Positions 1-8,059 of a stretch of DNA of 21,641 nt are shown one piece after another. Position numbers and translations under genes: made by a program. Source of the stretch: Asparagopsis taxiformis. Lineage: Eukaryota; Rhodophyta; Florideophyceae; Bonnemaisoniales; Bonnemaisoniaceae. The first letter of the stretch is position 1. Each line of letters opens with the position of its first letter. The notes below the pieces were generated by a model. The model ran no database searches. It saw only the letters and a list, made by a program, of their open reading frames with translations, and was not told the DNA's origin. Where the stretch lies: NCBI GenBank assembly GCA_030407315.1, contig JALQPE010003163.1, positions 1-21,641 on the forward strand, read 5' to 3'.

Positions 1-657
1 GGTAGTATACGTGGCAATTCCGAAATTGCAAATATTTACGTTTTTCCGCGGAATTCGAATTTCGGCGGATACGACCGGCGACAGCAATGAACGAACATTG
101 CTGGCGCATGCGCGCGCGCAACCTGCACACGTGTGCAACGAACGTATTGGCAACGGCCAACGGACCAACGGGTCCCTACGTGTGACCCACAAGGTCCTTT
201 CCCATTCGGGGACGTTACGAGCAGTGTTTACACTGTAAAGCGATGCCATCGTGGCCATATAGGTATTGGCATCGTGCCGGGAGGGAAAGGGGACAAGACA
301 ACGATCGAGCAACGGCTCTAGTCTACGACTGACTTCTACGTTTACGTTTACGTTTTGCCTAACGAGGCTTCGTCTCCGTCGAGCTGCGTACTCCCTACCC
401 ATCGCCGCACGTAAGGCTGATTGCGTGTAGTGCCTCCGGGCTTGGTTGAGAGCGCCTCCGGTGACGTACCACCTCGTTTGCTAACGTAATCCTCGCGTGG
501 ATTGTTGCGTCGTGACGCTCGTGTCTACTCGCTAACCACTCTACCTTCCTACCTAACAATACAGTCAAACACCAGCGGGTGGACTGCTCGTTTCGTTTCG
601 TAAGGACAGCGTGTCCGTGGCTCGTACCAGCTATTCTAGAACTAACGTGGTTCCACA
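1..657 (+). repeat. 5' LTR
   Basis: This aligns along its whole length with 12454-13112 at an offset of about 12453. The LTR start TGTAGTA is defined by the 3' copy and by the diverged minus-strand copy near 15006; here the first base reads G instead of T. The end is CCACA at 653-657. Differences from the 3' LTR are one T in a T-run near 45, T447C, T478G, and single-base gaps near 570, 600 and 633. Internal landmarks are a near-palindrome CAGTGT-TT-ACACTG (222-235), a weak TATA-like CATATAG (256-262; TAAATAG in the diverged copy) and three TTTACG-like hexamers (335-356). No AATAAA signal is visible. Confidence 0.95.
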
Positions 658-658
658 C

Positions 659-670
659 TGGTCTCTCGAC
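659..670 (+). other. Primer-binding site (candidate)
   Basis: TGGTCTCTCGAC begins one base after the LTR end CCACA. A minus-strand primer site normally begins TGG, the complement of the tRNA 3' CCA, directly or a few bases after the LTR. The implied tRNA 3' end is GTCGAGAGACCA; I cannot assign it to an amino acid. The diverged copy at 14330-14341 has TGGTCTTCAACC at the same place, so this site differs between the two lineages. Confidence 0.65.
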
Positions 671-756
671 CTAGAAGTTGCTACGAGCATAACGACAACC
701 AACGAGGTTGAGCTCTTTTACGTTAACGAAAAGCTACGTGCTACAGACGACGGTCT
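671..756 (+). other. 5' untranslated leader
   Basis: This short leader lies between the PBS and the gag ATG at 757. It is conserved in the inverted diverged copy (14282-14329, minus), including AACCTAGAAGTTGCTA and CCAACGAGGTTG, which supports a non-coding role such as packaging or priming. No ORF is expected here. Confidence 0.6.
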
Positions 757-1704
757 ATGAATTACGCTGTGTCGAATTCCAGCGCGTCGCCCAGGCAACC
801 GTTGCCAACGTCAGCGGACGCCGAAGCCGACGTGGCCTTGTCAGCAGAAGCGATCTTCGCGACTGATCGATCTATCCCGCCGGATATCGAGGCGATCGGC
901 CAGCTACCACGTACGGTAAGCCCGTTTGAGTCCGTGAGTATGGACCCCGCAACGCGCGGTCAGCTCAACGAAGGGAACGTGACTCCCACGGCACTACGTG
1001 TAGTGTACGAAGACCTTCGAGGTCACATCGAAAGGGCGAGCGACGCGGCCGTCGACGAAGCCGTAAGGCAGAGACTCGGAGTCTCGGAGCGCGAAGCTCG
1101 TGCGTTACGTGAACGCTCAGCGACCCTCGAACGGGAAAACGAAGATTTACGAAACCGCCTCTCCGCCGTGGAGGGAAGACTCGACTCGTTTGTCGTAGTA
1201 TTCAACGAAATCGTCGCCGGACGTTCCGCTCCGCCGAGCGGAAGCGATCCGAATTACGAAGGCTCGCGCGCCTATAACTCGCAATCCTCCCCGGCCGTTC
1301 CGGGAGGATACCCACCAACACCCGGTCCGACGACCCCGACAACGTACGGAAGGGGGGCGACAGTGCAACGAGCCATCGCCAACCCCGACGAGACGCCACG
1401 AAGGCAATTACGTTTTAACGATACGCCAGACCACGCGCGGTCGGCGGACGCAGCACGAGCTGCGCAATTCGATACGAGAGCTCCCCCGCCACGTGAACGT
1501 ACATTCCGTGGCTGGGTACGTTCGGCACGACGGACACGCGAGTCCACGAAAACGAACGTGCCGACGCGGTACGCTTACCAGGGAACGCCCTCGGACCCGT
1601 TTGCCACGCGTTGGCAGAGCACACGACAATGCTCGACGCATTTGCGAACGTGGTGTCGTACCGCATGTACCGACTTAACGATGTACGTGAACATCTCTAC
1701 GTGA
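757..1704 (+). CDS. gag: Gag, N-terminal part (frame break near 1610)
   Basis: This open frame starts at the first ATG after the leader (757) and holds the N-terminal part of Gag. Residues 1-80 are polar and probably disordered. Residues 85-155 form a likely coiled coil rich in Glu, Arg and Leu heptads, and 155-290 are Pro/Arg/Gly-rich. It has no catalytic motif. It runs to a stop at 1702-1704, but the last ~30 residues look unlike a protein continuation, while the frame one base back (open from 1497) carries the capsid domain. The homologous reading therefore changes frame near 1605-1612 within GCCACGCGTTGGCAG. No XXXYYYZ slippery heptamer lies in the 1497-1704 overlap, so I read this as a one-base loss (mutation or assembly error), not programmed shifting. 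Alternatively this could be a separate small ORF upstream of gag. Confidence 0.75.
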   Translation: MNYAVSNSSASPRQPLPTSADAEADVALSAEAIFATDRSIPPDIEAIGQLPRTVSPFESVSMDPATRGQLNEGNVTPTALRVVYEDLRGHIERASDAAVDEAVRQRLGVSEREARALRERSATLERENEDLRNRLSAVEGRLDSFVVVFNEIVAGRSAPPSGSDPNYEGSRAYNSQSSPAVPGGYPPTPGPTTPTTYGRGATVQRAIANPDETPRRQLRFNDTPDHARSADAARAAQFDTRAPPPRERTFRGWVRSARRTRESTKTNVPTRYAYQGTPSDPFATRWQSTRQCSTHLRTWCRTACTDLTMYVNIST

Positions 1705-3158
1705 ACGAGAGTCAAAGCGTACATAAGCTCAAACGTGAGCTGGAGGGACTTTTCCCTACGTTAAAGCCGTTCTCCGGCCGGAATCCGATTACGTTACTCG
1801 GATTCCTCGCCCAAATACGTGATGGGTTCAGCACACTCGGAGTGTGCGAGGGAGTGGCAGTACGTGCGCTGCACTTCTTCCTCGAAGGGGACGCCCGACG
1901 GTTCTACGATTCCCAGTGTACGACTGGTGTGATCACGACTGATCCGACGAAGAGGTTCTCGTGGCCTCACGTAATCAACGCGTTGATCAAACGATACCTG
2001 CAAGACGACGTGCTGCAGGAGGCCTACGAAAAGGTCACGATGATCACGCAGAGTCCTAACGAGGACGAGAATCAGTACGCTGATAGACTCGACACCGCCA
2101 CGCGGGCGTGTAACTACGTGTTTACGGATCGACTCCTCGTTCACCACTACGTACGTGGTTTGCTGCCCTCGACGCGGGCAGCAGTGACGGAACGACTCCG
2201 GTCACTCCCCGAACGAGAGAGGAACGACCTCACCGTTGTGAGACGATTGGCGACGGCCGAAGGAACGACCTTCCGTGCACGTACGGCAGCTGTCGCGTCA
2301 GCCGCGAAACCGAAAGTGCGGTTTCCGGTGAAGCCTACGTTGGCTATTTCCGACCACGAGTCGAGGAAGTTCGCGGACTACGATGAGTCCGCGTACTTAC
2401 GTAATGAACGGGCTAACGAGCCCAGTTACCACGATGGTAACCCGAACATCCCCGCGAGGGACGACGACGACGTGTCGCTCGCTGCGGTTCACGTTGCCGA
2501 GAATTTGGAGGCGATCCTCTTCACGAACGGGCCGCCGCCCAACGATACGAAAACGGCAAACGAAAAGCCGGACGAGCTCGAAGCTCGATTGAACCGTCCA
2601 TGCGAGGACGTGCCGAAGCTCACGAGCGAGCAGACGCAATTGGCGCACTCCGTAATCCCGAATGATTACTGGACGCTGTCGTGTTGGTCATGCCGCGAAG
2701 ATGGCCACTCGACGTTTACGTGTCCGCGTCTGACGCCAGATCAACGGATCTTTTTCGCGTACAAGTACTACCTCTTCCACGTGAAGAGCAACCCACGTCA
2801 GGCTGAGTACTTCCGCCAACGAATGGCCAAGCGTCACCAGGAACGACCTGATGAGCGAGGGAACGTGACCCCGCGGAGGTACGGCACGCCGCCTACGATA
2901 CTCCGAAACCCCAATCGTGACGGGGGAAGGCCCTTCGACAGGCGCCGCGGCGACTTTCGTAATGACCGACGTGACCCCCGCCCGTGGGCGAACGAACGAA
3001 ATGGCCAGCGTAATGGCCGCAGCGGAGTCTACGTGACGACCTCCGCTGACGAAACACCACTCGAGGTGGAAACGAGTCACGATGACGAACGAGCTTCGTG
3101 GGCTCACGACGACAACGTGTCGAACGGCCCCGCGCCGGGAAACGACCAGGCGATGTAG
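1611..3158 (+). CDS. gag: Gag, capsid and nucleocapsid part
   Basis: This is the structural polyprotein that packages element RNA into virus-like particles. Counting from 1611, residues 45-200 match the Ty3/Gypsy Gag capsid pattern (FSG, then LLGFLAQIRDGF, then LEGDARRFYD, then the NEDENQYADRL helix, then VRGLLPSTRAAV). A CCHC zinc knuckle, C-x2-C-x4-H-x4-C, lies at residues 358-371 (2682-2723). It is followed by a helical stretch and a basic Arg/Gly/Asn-rich tail (about 405-490), as expected for nucleic-acid binding. The frame is open from 1497; 1611 is only a nominal left edge because the protein continues from the N-terminal segment through a frame break. The stop is TAG at 3156-3158, and pol is reached by a -1 shift at GGGAAAC, 13 bases before that stop. 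Confidence 0.9.
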   Translation: MAEHTTMLDAFANVVSYRMYRLNDVREHLYVNESQSVHKLKRELEGLFPTLKPFSGRNPITLLGFLAQIRDGFSTLGVCEGVAVRALHFFLEGDARRFYDSQCTTGVITTDPTKRFSWPHVINALIKRYLQDDVLQEAYEKVTMITQSPNEDENQYADRLDTATRACNYVFTDRLLVHHYVRGLLPSTRAAVTERLRSLPERERNDLTVVRRLATAEGTTFRARTAAVASAAKPKVRFPVKPTLAISDHESRKFADYDESAYLRNERANEPSYHDGNPNIPARDDDDVSLAAVHVAENLEAILFTNGPPPNDTKTANEKPDELEARLNRPCEDVPKLTSEQTQLAHSVIPNDYWTLSCWSCREDGHSTFTCPRLTPDQRIFFAYKYYLFHVKSNPRQAEYFRQRMAKRHQERPDERGNVTPRRYGTPPTILRNPNRDGGRPFDRRRGDFRNDRRDPRPWANERNGQRNGRSGVYVTTSADETPLEVETSHDDERASWAHDDNVSNGPAPGNDQAM

Positions 3159-3182
3159 GTCACGAGCCACCCACATCGCCTG
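3137..3182 (+). promoter_or_regulatory. -1 programmed ribosomal frameshift site (gag-pol)
   Basis: GGGAAAC (3137-3143) is read in the gag frame as G|GGA|AAC. This is exactly the X XXY YYZ arrangement for simultaneous -1 slippage, and the -1 frame is the pol frame. Three bases downstream a stem begins: CAGGCGATGT (3147-3156) pairs perfectly with ACATCGCCTG (3173-3182). After one mismatch three further pairs form (3158-3160 with 3169-3171), leaving an 8-nt loop. The gag stop lies inside the hairpin. The loop GAGCC (3164-3168) could pair with GGCTC at 3233-3237 as a pseudoknot; that is inference. The 3-nt spacer is shorter than the usual 5-9, so the lowest pairs may be open when the ribosome slips. 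Confidence 0.85.
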
Positions 3183-4672
3183 AACCCTTACGTAAAAGGG
3201 GGACGACCGACGTCGATGATTGGTCCTCCGCAGGCTCACCGATGAACGAGAGCTACGTAAAGCTCACGGCCGCGAAGGCCAACTCGAGTCACACGACACC
3301 CGACGTGGGGGAAGAAACGAAGTCCGACGGGACGAACGAACCTCACACGAAGAGGAAGCCTCGCAGACGAGCGAGACGCGCTACCCGGAAGCACGACGCT
3401 TCCGAGCGCGAGAAAGCCAAACACGCGGCTTATACGAAGCGTGTCGACGCAAAAGAAGCCATACGGGCTCACACGATGAAGCGACGAACCGCTAGCGAAG
3501 ACGTAGACCGCGCGCCGGTCAGGACCGAACCGTTGGTCCTCGACGGGCATACGTGCCTACTTGCGTCGAAGCATTATATCGTATCCGGAACGATCGGACT
3601 AGACCTCAACGTGATGAGGGCGATTACCATCGCGATGGATACGTGCAGCGGCTACAACTTGATACGAACAAGTTTACTACCCTACGACTGGGTCGACCGC
3701 TGTCTACGTGACGAAGAGCTGCCGAAGCTCGGAGACGCCAACGGGCGACGTTTGCCTATCGAAGGCGCCATCCTGCTTCGTGTCAGGCTGGGGAACTCGC
3801 TGTTCCGCGTAAAATTCTTCGTAGCCAACACGCTGGCTGTCCCCGTTATAATGGGCACGTCGTTCATGTCGAAGCATGTCGATGCTATACGCTGTCGAGC
3901 GCAGACAATCGACCTCCATCGGGGGGATACGATACCCATTATCGCGGAGGGCGATACGACGACTCCGTACGAGGAGGGGGAAGAGACGAATCCAAACGTG
4001 GAGCCCCCGAAACGCCGCGAGCGTAACGCGGCCTCGAATAGGCCGAGCCGAACGTTCTCGGTTCGCCTGACGAAGTACACGCGTGTACCGGCGATGTCGC
4101 AACGGACCGTCAACGTGACGACGGATGCGACCGGACTCGTGTTCCTCGAACCGAAAGCGTCGGTGCAATTCCGGCATGGGCTGCGCATAGCCAACGGAGT
4201 GGTCGACGTAGGACCGAGAGAGACGTTCTCTATCATCGTGTCGAACTTCACGAAGAAGGACCGCGAATTGCCGAAAGGCGCAACGATTGCGTACGCGGTA
4301 CGCTCCCCGTTGGGAATCGTCCCACTCAAGCGTGAGGGCGGCGAAGCCCTCGCGAAGGTTTTGAACCTACCGCTAGTCGACGCGACGACACGGACGAATA
4401 CGAACGGGTTGGGCGACGAAACGCCAGACCCGTTGGTCAACGAAAAGGGGAACGACCCCGCCACGGATTGGCAGTCGACAATCGATTTGTCGCACCTCGA
4501 CGACGAGGATTTACGAAAGCGCATCAACGAGATGCTAGCTACACATTCGTCAATGTGGACGAGCGGACGCCTCGGCGAAATCAATGCTACGGAGCATCGA
4601 ATCGAACTCGAACCGGGCACGCGGCCCATACGTTCAATGCCCTATCGTCAGGGTCCGGCTTACGTACGATAG
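3137..4672 (+). CDS. pol: Pol: aspartic protease and start of reverse transcriptase
   Basis: This is the -1 frame entered at GGGAAAC. The first ~160 residues are basic and low complexity. The aspartic protease follows: the active-site region reads MDTCSGYNLI with the catalytic Asp codon at 3638-3640, and the second conserved element MGTSF is at 3851-3865. The usual D[ST]G is DTC here, with Gly shifted two positions, which is unusual. A linker of about 200 residues leads to the N-terminal edge of reverse transcriptase (HRIELEPGTRPIRSMPYRQG, about 4596-4655). The frame ends at TAG 4670-4672, but homology moves to the next frame near 4663, consistent with one missing C in TTAC(C)GTACG. Protease would mature Gag and Pol inside the particle. 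Confidence 0.88.
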   Translation, partial: GKRPGDVGHEPPTSPEPLRKRGTTDVDDWSSAGSPMNESYVKLTAAKANSSHTTPDVGEETKSDGTNEPHTKRKPRRRARRATRKHDASEREKAKHAAYTKRVDAKEAIRAHTMKRRTASEDVDRAPVRTEPLVLDGHTCLLASKHYIVSGTIGLDLNVMRAITIAMDTCSGYNLIRTSLLPYDWVDRCLRDEELPKLGDANGRRLPIEGAILLRVRLGNSLFRVKFFVANTLAVPVIMGTSFMSKHVDAIRCRAQTIDLHRGDTIPIIAEGDTTTPYEEGEETNPNVEPPKRRERNAASNRPSRTFSVRLTKYTRVPAMSQRTVNVTTDATGLVFLEPKASVQFRHGLRIANGVVDVGPRETFSIIVSNFTKKDRELPKGATIAYAVRSPLGIVPLKREGGEALAKVLNLPLVDATTRTNTNGLGDETPDPLVNEKGNDPATDWQSTIDLSHLDDEDLRKRINEMLATHSSMWTSGRLGEINATEHRIELEPGTRPIRSMPYRQGPAYVR

Positions 4673-6294
4673 CCGAGGAGCAGATCACGAAGATGCTCAA
4701 CGAAGGGGTTATCGAACCCGCGTCCAGCGAATGGGCGTCACCAATCGTGTTGGTGCCGAAGAAGGACGGATCCTTACGTTTCTGTGTCGATTACAGGCGT
4801 TTGAACGCGAAAACGATCGCTGATTCGTACCCGCTTCCTCGTATGGAAGACTGCCTTGATTCGTTGGGCGACGCCGCCATCTTCACGACACTCGATTGTA
4901 ACGCCGGTTACTGGCAAGTGCCCGTCTCCGCCGAGGACCGTGATAAGACAACGTTTACGTCTTTCATGGGAACGTATCGCTACGTGCGAATGCCATTCGG
5001 GCTACGAAATGCCCCCGCTACGTTTCAGCGGACGTTGGACATCATCCTCTCCGGAGTACGTTGGCAATCGTGCCTGGTCTACTTAGACGACGTAATCGTC
5101 TTTTCGAAAGACCTCGAGTCTCACCTGGGTCACGTTGACCAGGTGCTTTCCCTGCTACGCGCAGCGGGAGTAACGTTAAAGCTCACGAAGTGCTCGTTCT
5201 TTCAACCACGAGTTGACTACCTGGGGCACGTGATTACCCCAGGGAAGCTGCACGTCGCAGCTCGGAACAAGGAAGCCTTTCGTACGGCTACGTTCCCACG
5301 CGACAAGACGCAATGTCGATCGTTTTTGGGCGCGGCCAACGTTTACCGCCGTTTCGTAAAGGCGTATGCCGAGATCGCTCGGCCACTCAACACGATGTTG
5401 AAGAAGGACGCTTCCCCCGATTGGACGAACCCAACAAACGCGCAAACGAATGCGTTCGAAACGTTGAAGACAATACTGGTGTCGCCACCAGTATTGCACC
5501 TTCCGAAGGCGGGACGTCCGTTCATGATCGATACCGACGCGTCGGCGTATCAGCTGGGAGCTACGTTGCTCCAGCAGCAAAACGAAGATAAGCCCAACGA
5601 ATGGGTGCCGATTGGGTACTGGTCGAAGACCCTTAACGAAACCGAACGCGGTTACTCGGCAACGGAGCGCGAGTGCTACTCCGTCGTTTGGGCGATAACG
5701 TCGCTCCGACCCTACGTAGAGGGTCAACGATTTACCGTACGTACGGACCACGAAGCCTTACGTTGGCTGATGACGTTAACGGACGCGTCCGGACGACTAC
5801 TACGATGGAGGCTACGCGTTGCCGAATTCGATTTCGAAGTCACGTACAGGCCTGGGCGCGTGCACCAGGTACCTGACGCTTTATCACGTGTGATATCTAC
5901 GTATGACGACGGTCGACCCGTCGACGATGACGTACCATCGTACGGGGACGCGGTCCTCGTGACGACTCGCAGTCGGCGACAACCCACACGAAATGGGCAA
6001 GGACGAACGACGTCCGTACGTAAAAAGGCAACGAATGCCAGGGGTCACGACGACCCGTCGAACGAGACTCGTGATGAACGAACATCAGCCACGACGGCTG
6101 GCCACGATGGCCTCGAGTTCAACCGCGACGCGTCGCTCGATGACGTTCTGACGAGGAACCGGATTTCCTCGACGAACAGCGCGCTGCTGAAGACGATTCG
6201 GCACGCGTGCCACCAGCTGACGTTCAGCTTCCCATTACGAGGGACGAGCTTATCGAAGCTCAACGCGAGGACGCGTTCTGTCAAACGATACTGA
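4663..6294 (+). CDS. pol: Pol: reverse transcriptase and RNase H
   Basis: This part copies element RNA into cDNA and removes the RNA strand. Reverse transcriptase motifs appear in order: WASPIVLVPKKDGSLRFCVD, then YPLPRMED, FTTLDCNAGYWQV (first catalytic Asp), MPFGLRNAPATFQ, the YLDD catalytic box (5080-5091), and LTKCSFF with VDYLGHVI. RNase H follows, with MIDTDASAYQLGATL, ATERECYSVVWAI and TDHEALRWL supplying the acidic residues. VPDALSR closes the domain near 5890. A polar linker follows. The frame stops at 6294, but the homologous reading changes frame near 6189, consistent with one missing G in CTGCTG(G)AAGAC. The left edge is the frame break near 4663; no separate start codon is implied. 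Confidence 0.93.
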   Translation, partial: RTIAEEQITKMLNEGVIEPASSEWASPIVLVPKKDGSLRFCVDYRRLNAKTIADSYPLPRMEDCLDSLGDAAIFTTLDCNAGYWQVPVSAEDRDKTTFTSFMGTYRYVRMPFGLRNAPATFQRTLDIILSGVRWQSCLVYLDDVIVFSKDLESHLGHVDQVLSLLRAAGVTLKLTKCSFFQPRVDYLGHVITPGKLHVAARNKEAFRTATFPRDKTQCRSFLGAANVYRRFVKAYAEIARPLNTMLKKDASPDWTNPTNAQTNAFETLKTILVSPPVLHLPKAGRPFMIDTDASAYQLGATLLQQQNEDKPNEWVPIGYWSKTLNETERGYSATERECYSVVWAITSLRPYVEGQRFTVRTDHEALRWLMTLTDASGRLLRWRLRVAEFDFEVTYRPGRVHQVPDALSRVISTYDDGRPVDDDVPSYGDAVLVTTRSRRQPTRNGQGRTTSVRKKATNARGHDDPSNETRDERTSATTAGHDGLEFNRDASLDDVLTRNRISSTNSALLKTIRHACHQLTFSFPLRGTSLSKLNARTRSVKRY

Positions 6295-6647
6295 CACGAC
6301 AGTCCGAGACGCAGGACGCTGCATTCTTCGAAGGCCACGATGGCCTACTCCGACGCCGGAACCCTCACGATGAGGAACGTACACAAATCGTTGTGCCGGC
6401 TTCGTTACGGCCGCGGCTGCTGGAGTTAACGCACCACCACGTCCTCGCTGGACATCCCGGGCAAACGCGTATGTACTATACCCTACGGAGGACGTACTAC
6501 TGGCCCGCGATGGCCGCCGACATCCACGCAACGGTACGAAACTGCGTTGGATGTGCGAAGAACCGCGTGAAGCTTCGCAAACGGACGAACCCGTTACGTT
6601 TATTCCGGCTACGGAGCCGCTGCGAGACCTATGTATCGACATACTAG
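6189..6647 (+). CDS. pol: Pol: integrase N-terminal zinc-binding domain
   Basis: This frame carries the HHCC zinc-binding domain that precedes the integrase core: HHHVLAGHPGQTRMYYTLRR and YYWPAMAADIHATVRNCVGC hold the two His and two Cys (about 6430-6560). The domain multimerises integrase and helps bind LTR ends. The frame stops at 6645-6647, but homology passes to the next frame near 6605, where CGTTTATTC(C)CG seems to lack one C. There is no canonical slippery heptamer there, since TTTATTC fails the YYY requirement. Confidence 0.88.
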   Translation, partial: EDDSARVPPADVQLPITRDELIEAQREDAFCQTILTRQSETQDAAFFEGHDGLLRRRNPHDEERTQIVVPASLRPRLLELTHHHVLAGHPGQTRMYYTLRRTYYWPAMAADIHATVRNCVGCAKNRVKLRKRTNPLRLFRLRSRCETYVSTY

Positions 6648-7684
6648 GTCCGCTTACGAAGACCACGCGTGGCAACCGATTTATTCTCGTGATAACGGAC
6701 CGCTTCACGAAGCTGACTAGAGTCGTACCTCTACGTAATATCGATTCCGCCAACGTGGCGAGCGCGTTCGTCAACGCGTGGGTCTTCTCGTATGGACCCC
6801 CACGGACGCTCATAAGCGATAACGGAAAGCAGTTCGCTGCTAAGTTTTTCCAGCGCGTCTGCAACGAAATTGGCGTAACGAACGTCTTTACGTCGACGTA
6901 CCACCCCCAAACGAACGGGCAGGTGGAGCGCTACAACAGGACGATCCTGGCGATGCTGCGCAATTACGTGAACGAAAACCAGAACGACTGGGATCGATAC
7001 GCATCGGCGTTAACGTTTGCGTACAACACGCATGTGCATTCGAGCACGGGCACGACGCCCTTCGACTTGATTCTCACGAATCCACCGCCACCGTTGGCGC
7101 TACACACGTCGGTAACGAACCGCGAACTACCCGACGGGGGAGGGCGAGCCACTTACGTTCGTGAGCTCGCCACAACGATGGATAACGCGTATCGAACGCT
7201 GAAGGCCGCGCAGGCACGTTATAAACGAAATTTCGACAAACGAGTCCGTGTCTCGAATCGAAACATCCGCGCGGGAGAATACGTATTCATCGACCCGACG
7301 GACGGGACCACGAAGGGCACGAAGCTCGGCAACCACGCGTTGGGACCGTTCCGCGTACTACGTAACGACGTACGAACGTTCGTCATCCAACGAGGAGACG
7401 TAGTTGAACGTGTCAACTCGGACCGCGTTGCGTACGCGCCAACGCCGGCGAACGCGCCCCCGCCGGAGCCATACGATGCCACCGAGGCAGACCTCGACAA
7501 GAACCGCGACGGTCCGGCGTATGTAGTAGACGACCTACTCAACCACCGCGTGAACGAGGACGGAACGTTAGACTTCCTCGTGAAGTGGGTCGGGTATCGT
7601 AACCCTACGTGGGAACCCCGCCGGAACGTATCTGAAGAGAGCGTCTCTCGATACTTCGCACGCGTGCGACGAGCAACAACGTGA
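6605..7684 (+). CDS. pol: Pol: integrase catalytic core, GPF module and chromodomain
   Basis: The integrase core inserts cDNA into host chromatin. The D,D35E triad is seen: Asp in CIDILGPL, Asp in LISDNGKQF, and Glu in QTNGQVERYNR, with 35 residues between the second Asp and the Glu. The GPF module appears as ALGPFRVLRND (about 7340-7370). The C-terminus is a chromodomain (about 7520-7665) with YVVDDLLNHR, FLVKWVGY and TWEPRRNV, giving cage-type aromatic positions. Chromodomains of this family can tether integrase to histone-methylated chromatin. The frame is open from about 6551, but the protein joins near 6605. Pol ends at 7682-7684, TGA. Confidence 0.93.
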   Translation, partial: PATEPLRDLCIDILGPLTKTTRGNRFILVITDRFTKLTRVVPLRNIDSANVASAFVNAWVFSYGPPRTLISDNGKQFAAKFFQRVCNEIGVTNVFTSTYHPQTNGQVERYNRTILAMLRNYVNENQNDWDRYASALTFAYNTHVHSSTGTTPFDLILTNPPPPLALHTSVTNRELPDGGGRATYVRELATTMDNAYRTLKAAQARYKRNFDKRVRVSNRNIRAGEYVFIDPTDGTTKGTKLGNHALGPFRVLRNDVRTFVIQRGDVVERVNSDRVAYAPTPANAPPPEPYDATEADLDKNRDGPAYVVDDLLNHRVNEDGTLDFLVKWVGYRNPTWEPRRNVSEESVSRYFARVRRATT

Positions 7685-7806
7685 AAGGCCACGACGGCCC
7701 CCGAAAACGCACACGAGCGTCGGGTTAAGCGCACGCGTGCGCGACGTTGCACGATGCAACAAACGAAGGCGACGAGCCGCACGAACGAGAAGCGAAGGCA
7801 CAACGA

Positions 7807-7840
7807 GTGGCCGGGACGTCCACCCTTGCGTTGGGGGGGG
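7807..7840 (+). repeat. Internal copy of the box preceding the polypurine tract, with G8 run
   Basis: GTGGCCGGGACGTCCAC (7807-7823) recurs exactly at 12419-12435, just before the 3' polypurine tract. Here it is followed within about 10 bases by a run of eight G (7833-7840). The arrangement box plus G tract is the same as at the 3' LTR border. It may be a central polypurine tract used to prime a second plus strand, or the relic of an ancestral 3' end located soon after pol. Confidence 0.6.
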
Positions 7841-8041
7841 CGCGATGCGTGCTAGAGCCGTCGCTCTTTTCGTTTTCGACACCATACGTTGGTGGAGGCA
7901 CGAGCGCCAACGAAAGATTGGACGACGAGTCCACGCGCGGACGATTCACACGATGTGAAGAGCCACGACTGGCTCGACAGTGTTGACCGTCCCACGGGCA
8001 AAGGTGACGACACCACGGGCCACGGACGGACAACACGTCAG

Positions 8042-8059
8042 ATTTTTCGCGCGAAAAAT
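8042..8059. other. Perfect 18-bp palindrome
   Basis: ATTTTTCGCGCGAAAAAT is its own reverse complement, in an otherwise GC-rich spacer. It could be a protein-binding site or an RNA hairpin with a very small loop. No function is known to me. Confidence 0.5.

Noticed and set aside
3682..4629. A 315-codon minus-strand frame opposite the protease and linker
   Set aside because: It lies across recognisable pol sequence on the other strand and shows no domain pattern.
4655..6660. Frame changes near 4663, 6189 and 6605 as programmed frameshifts
   Set aside because: No XXXYYYZ heptamer in phase at any of them, and they fall inside conserved domains where functional elements have one frame; one missing base explains each.
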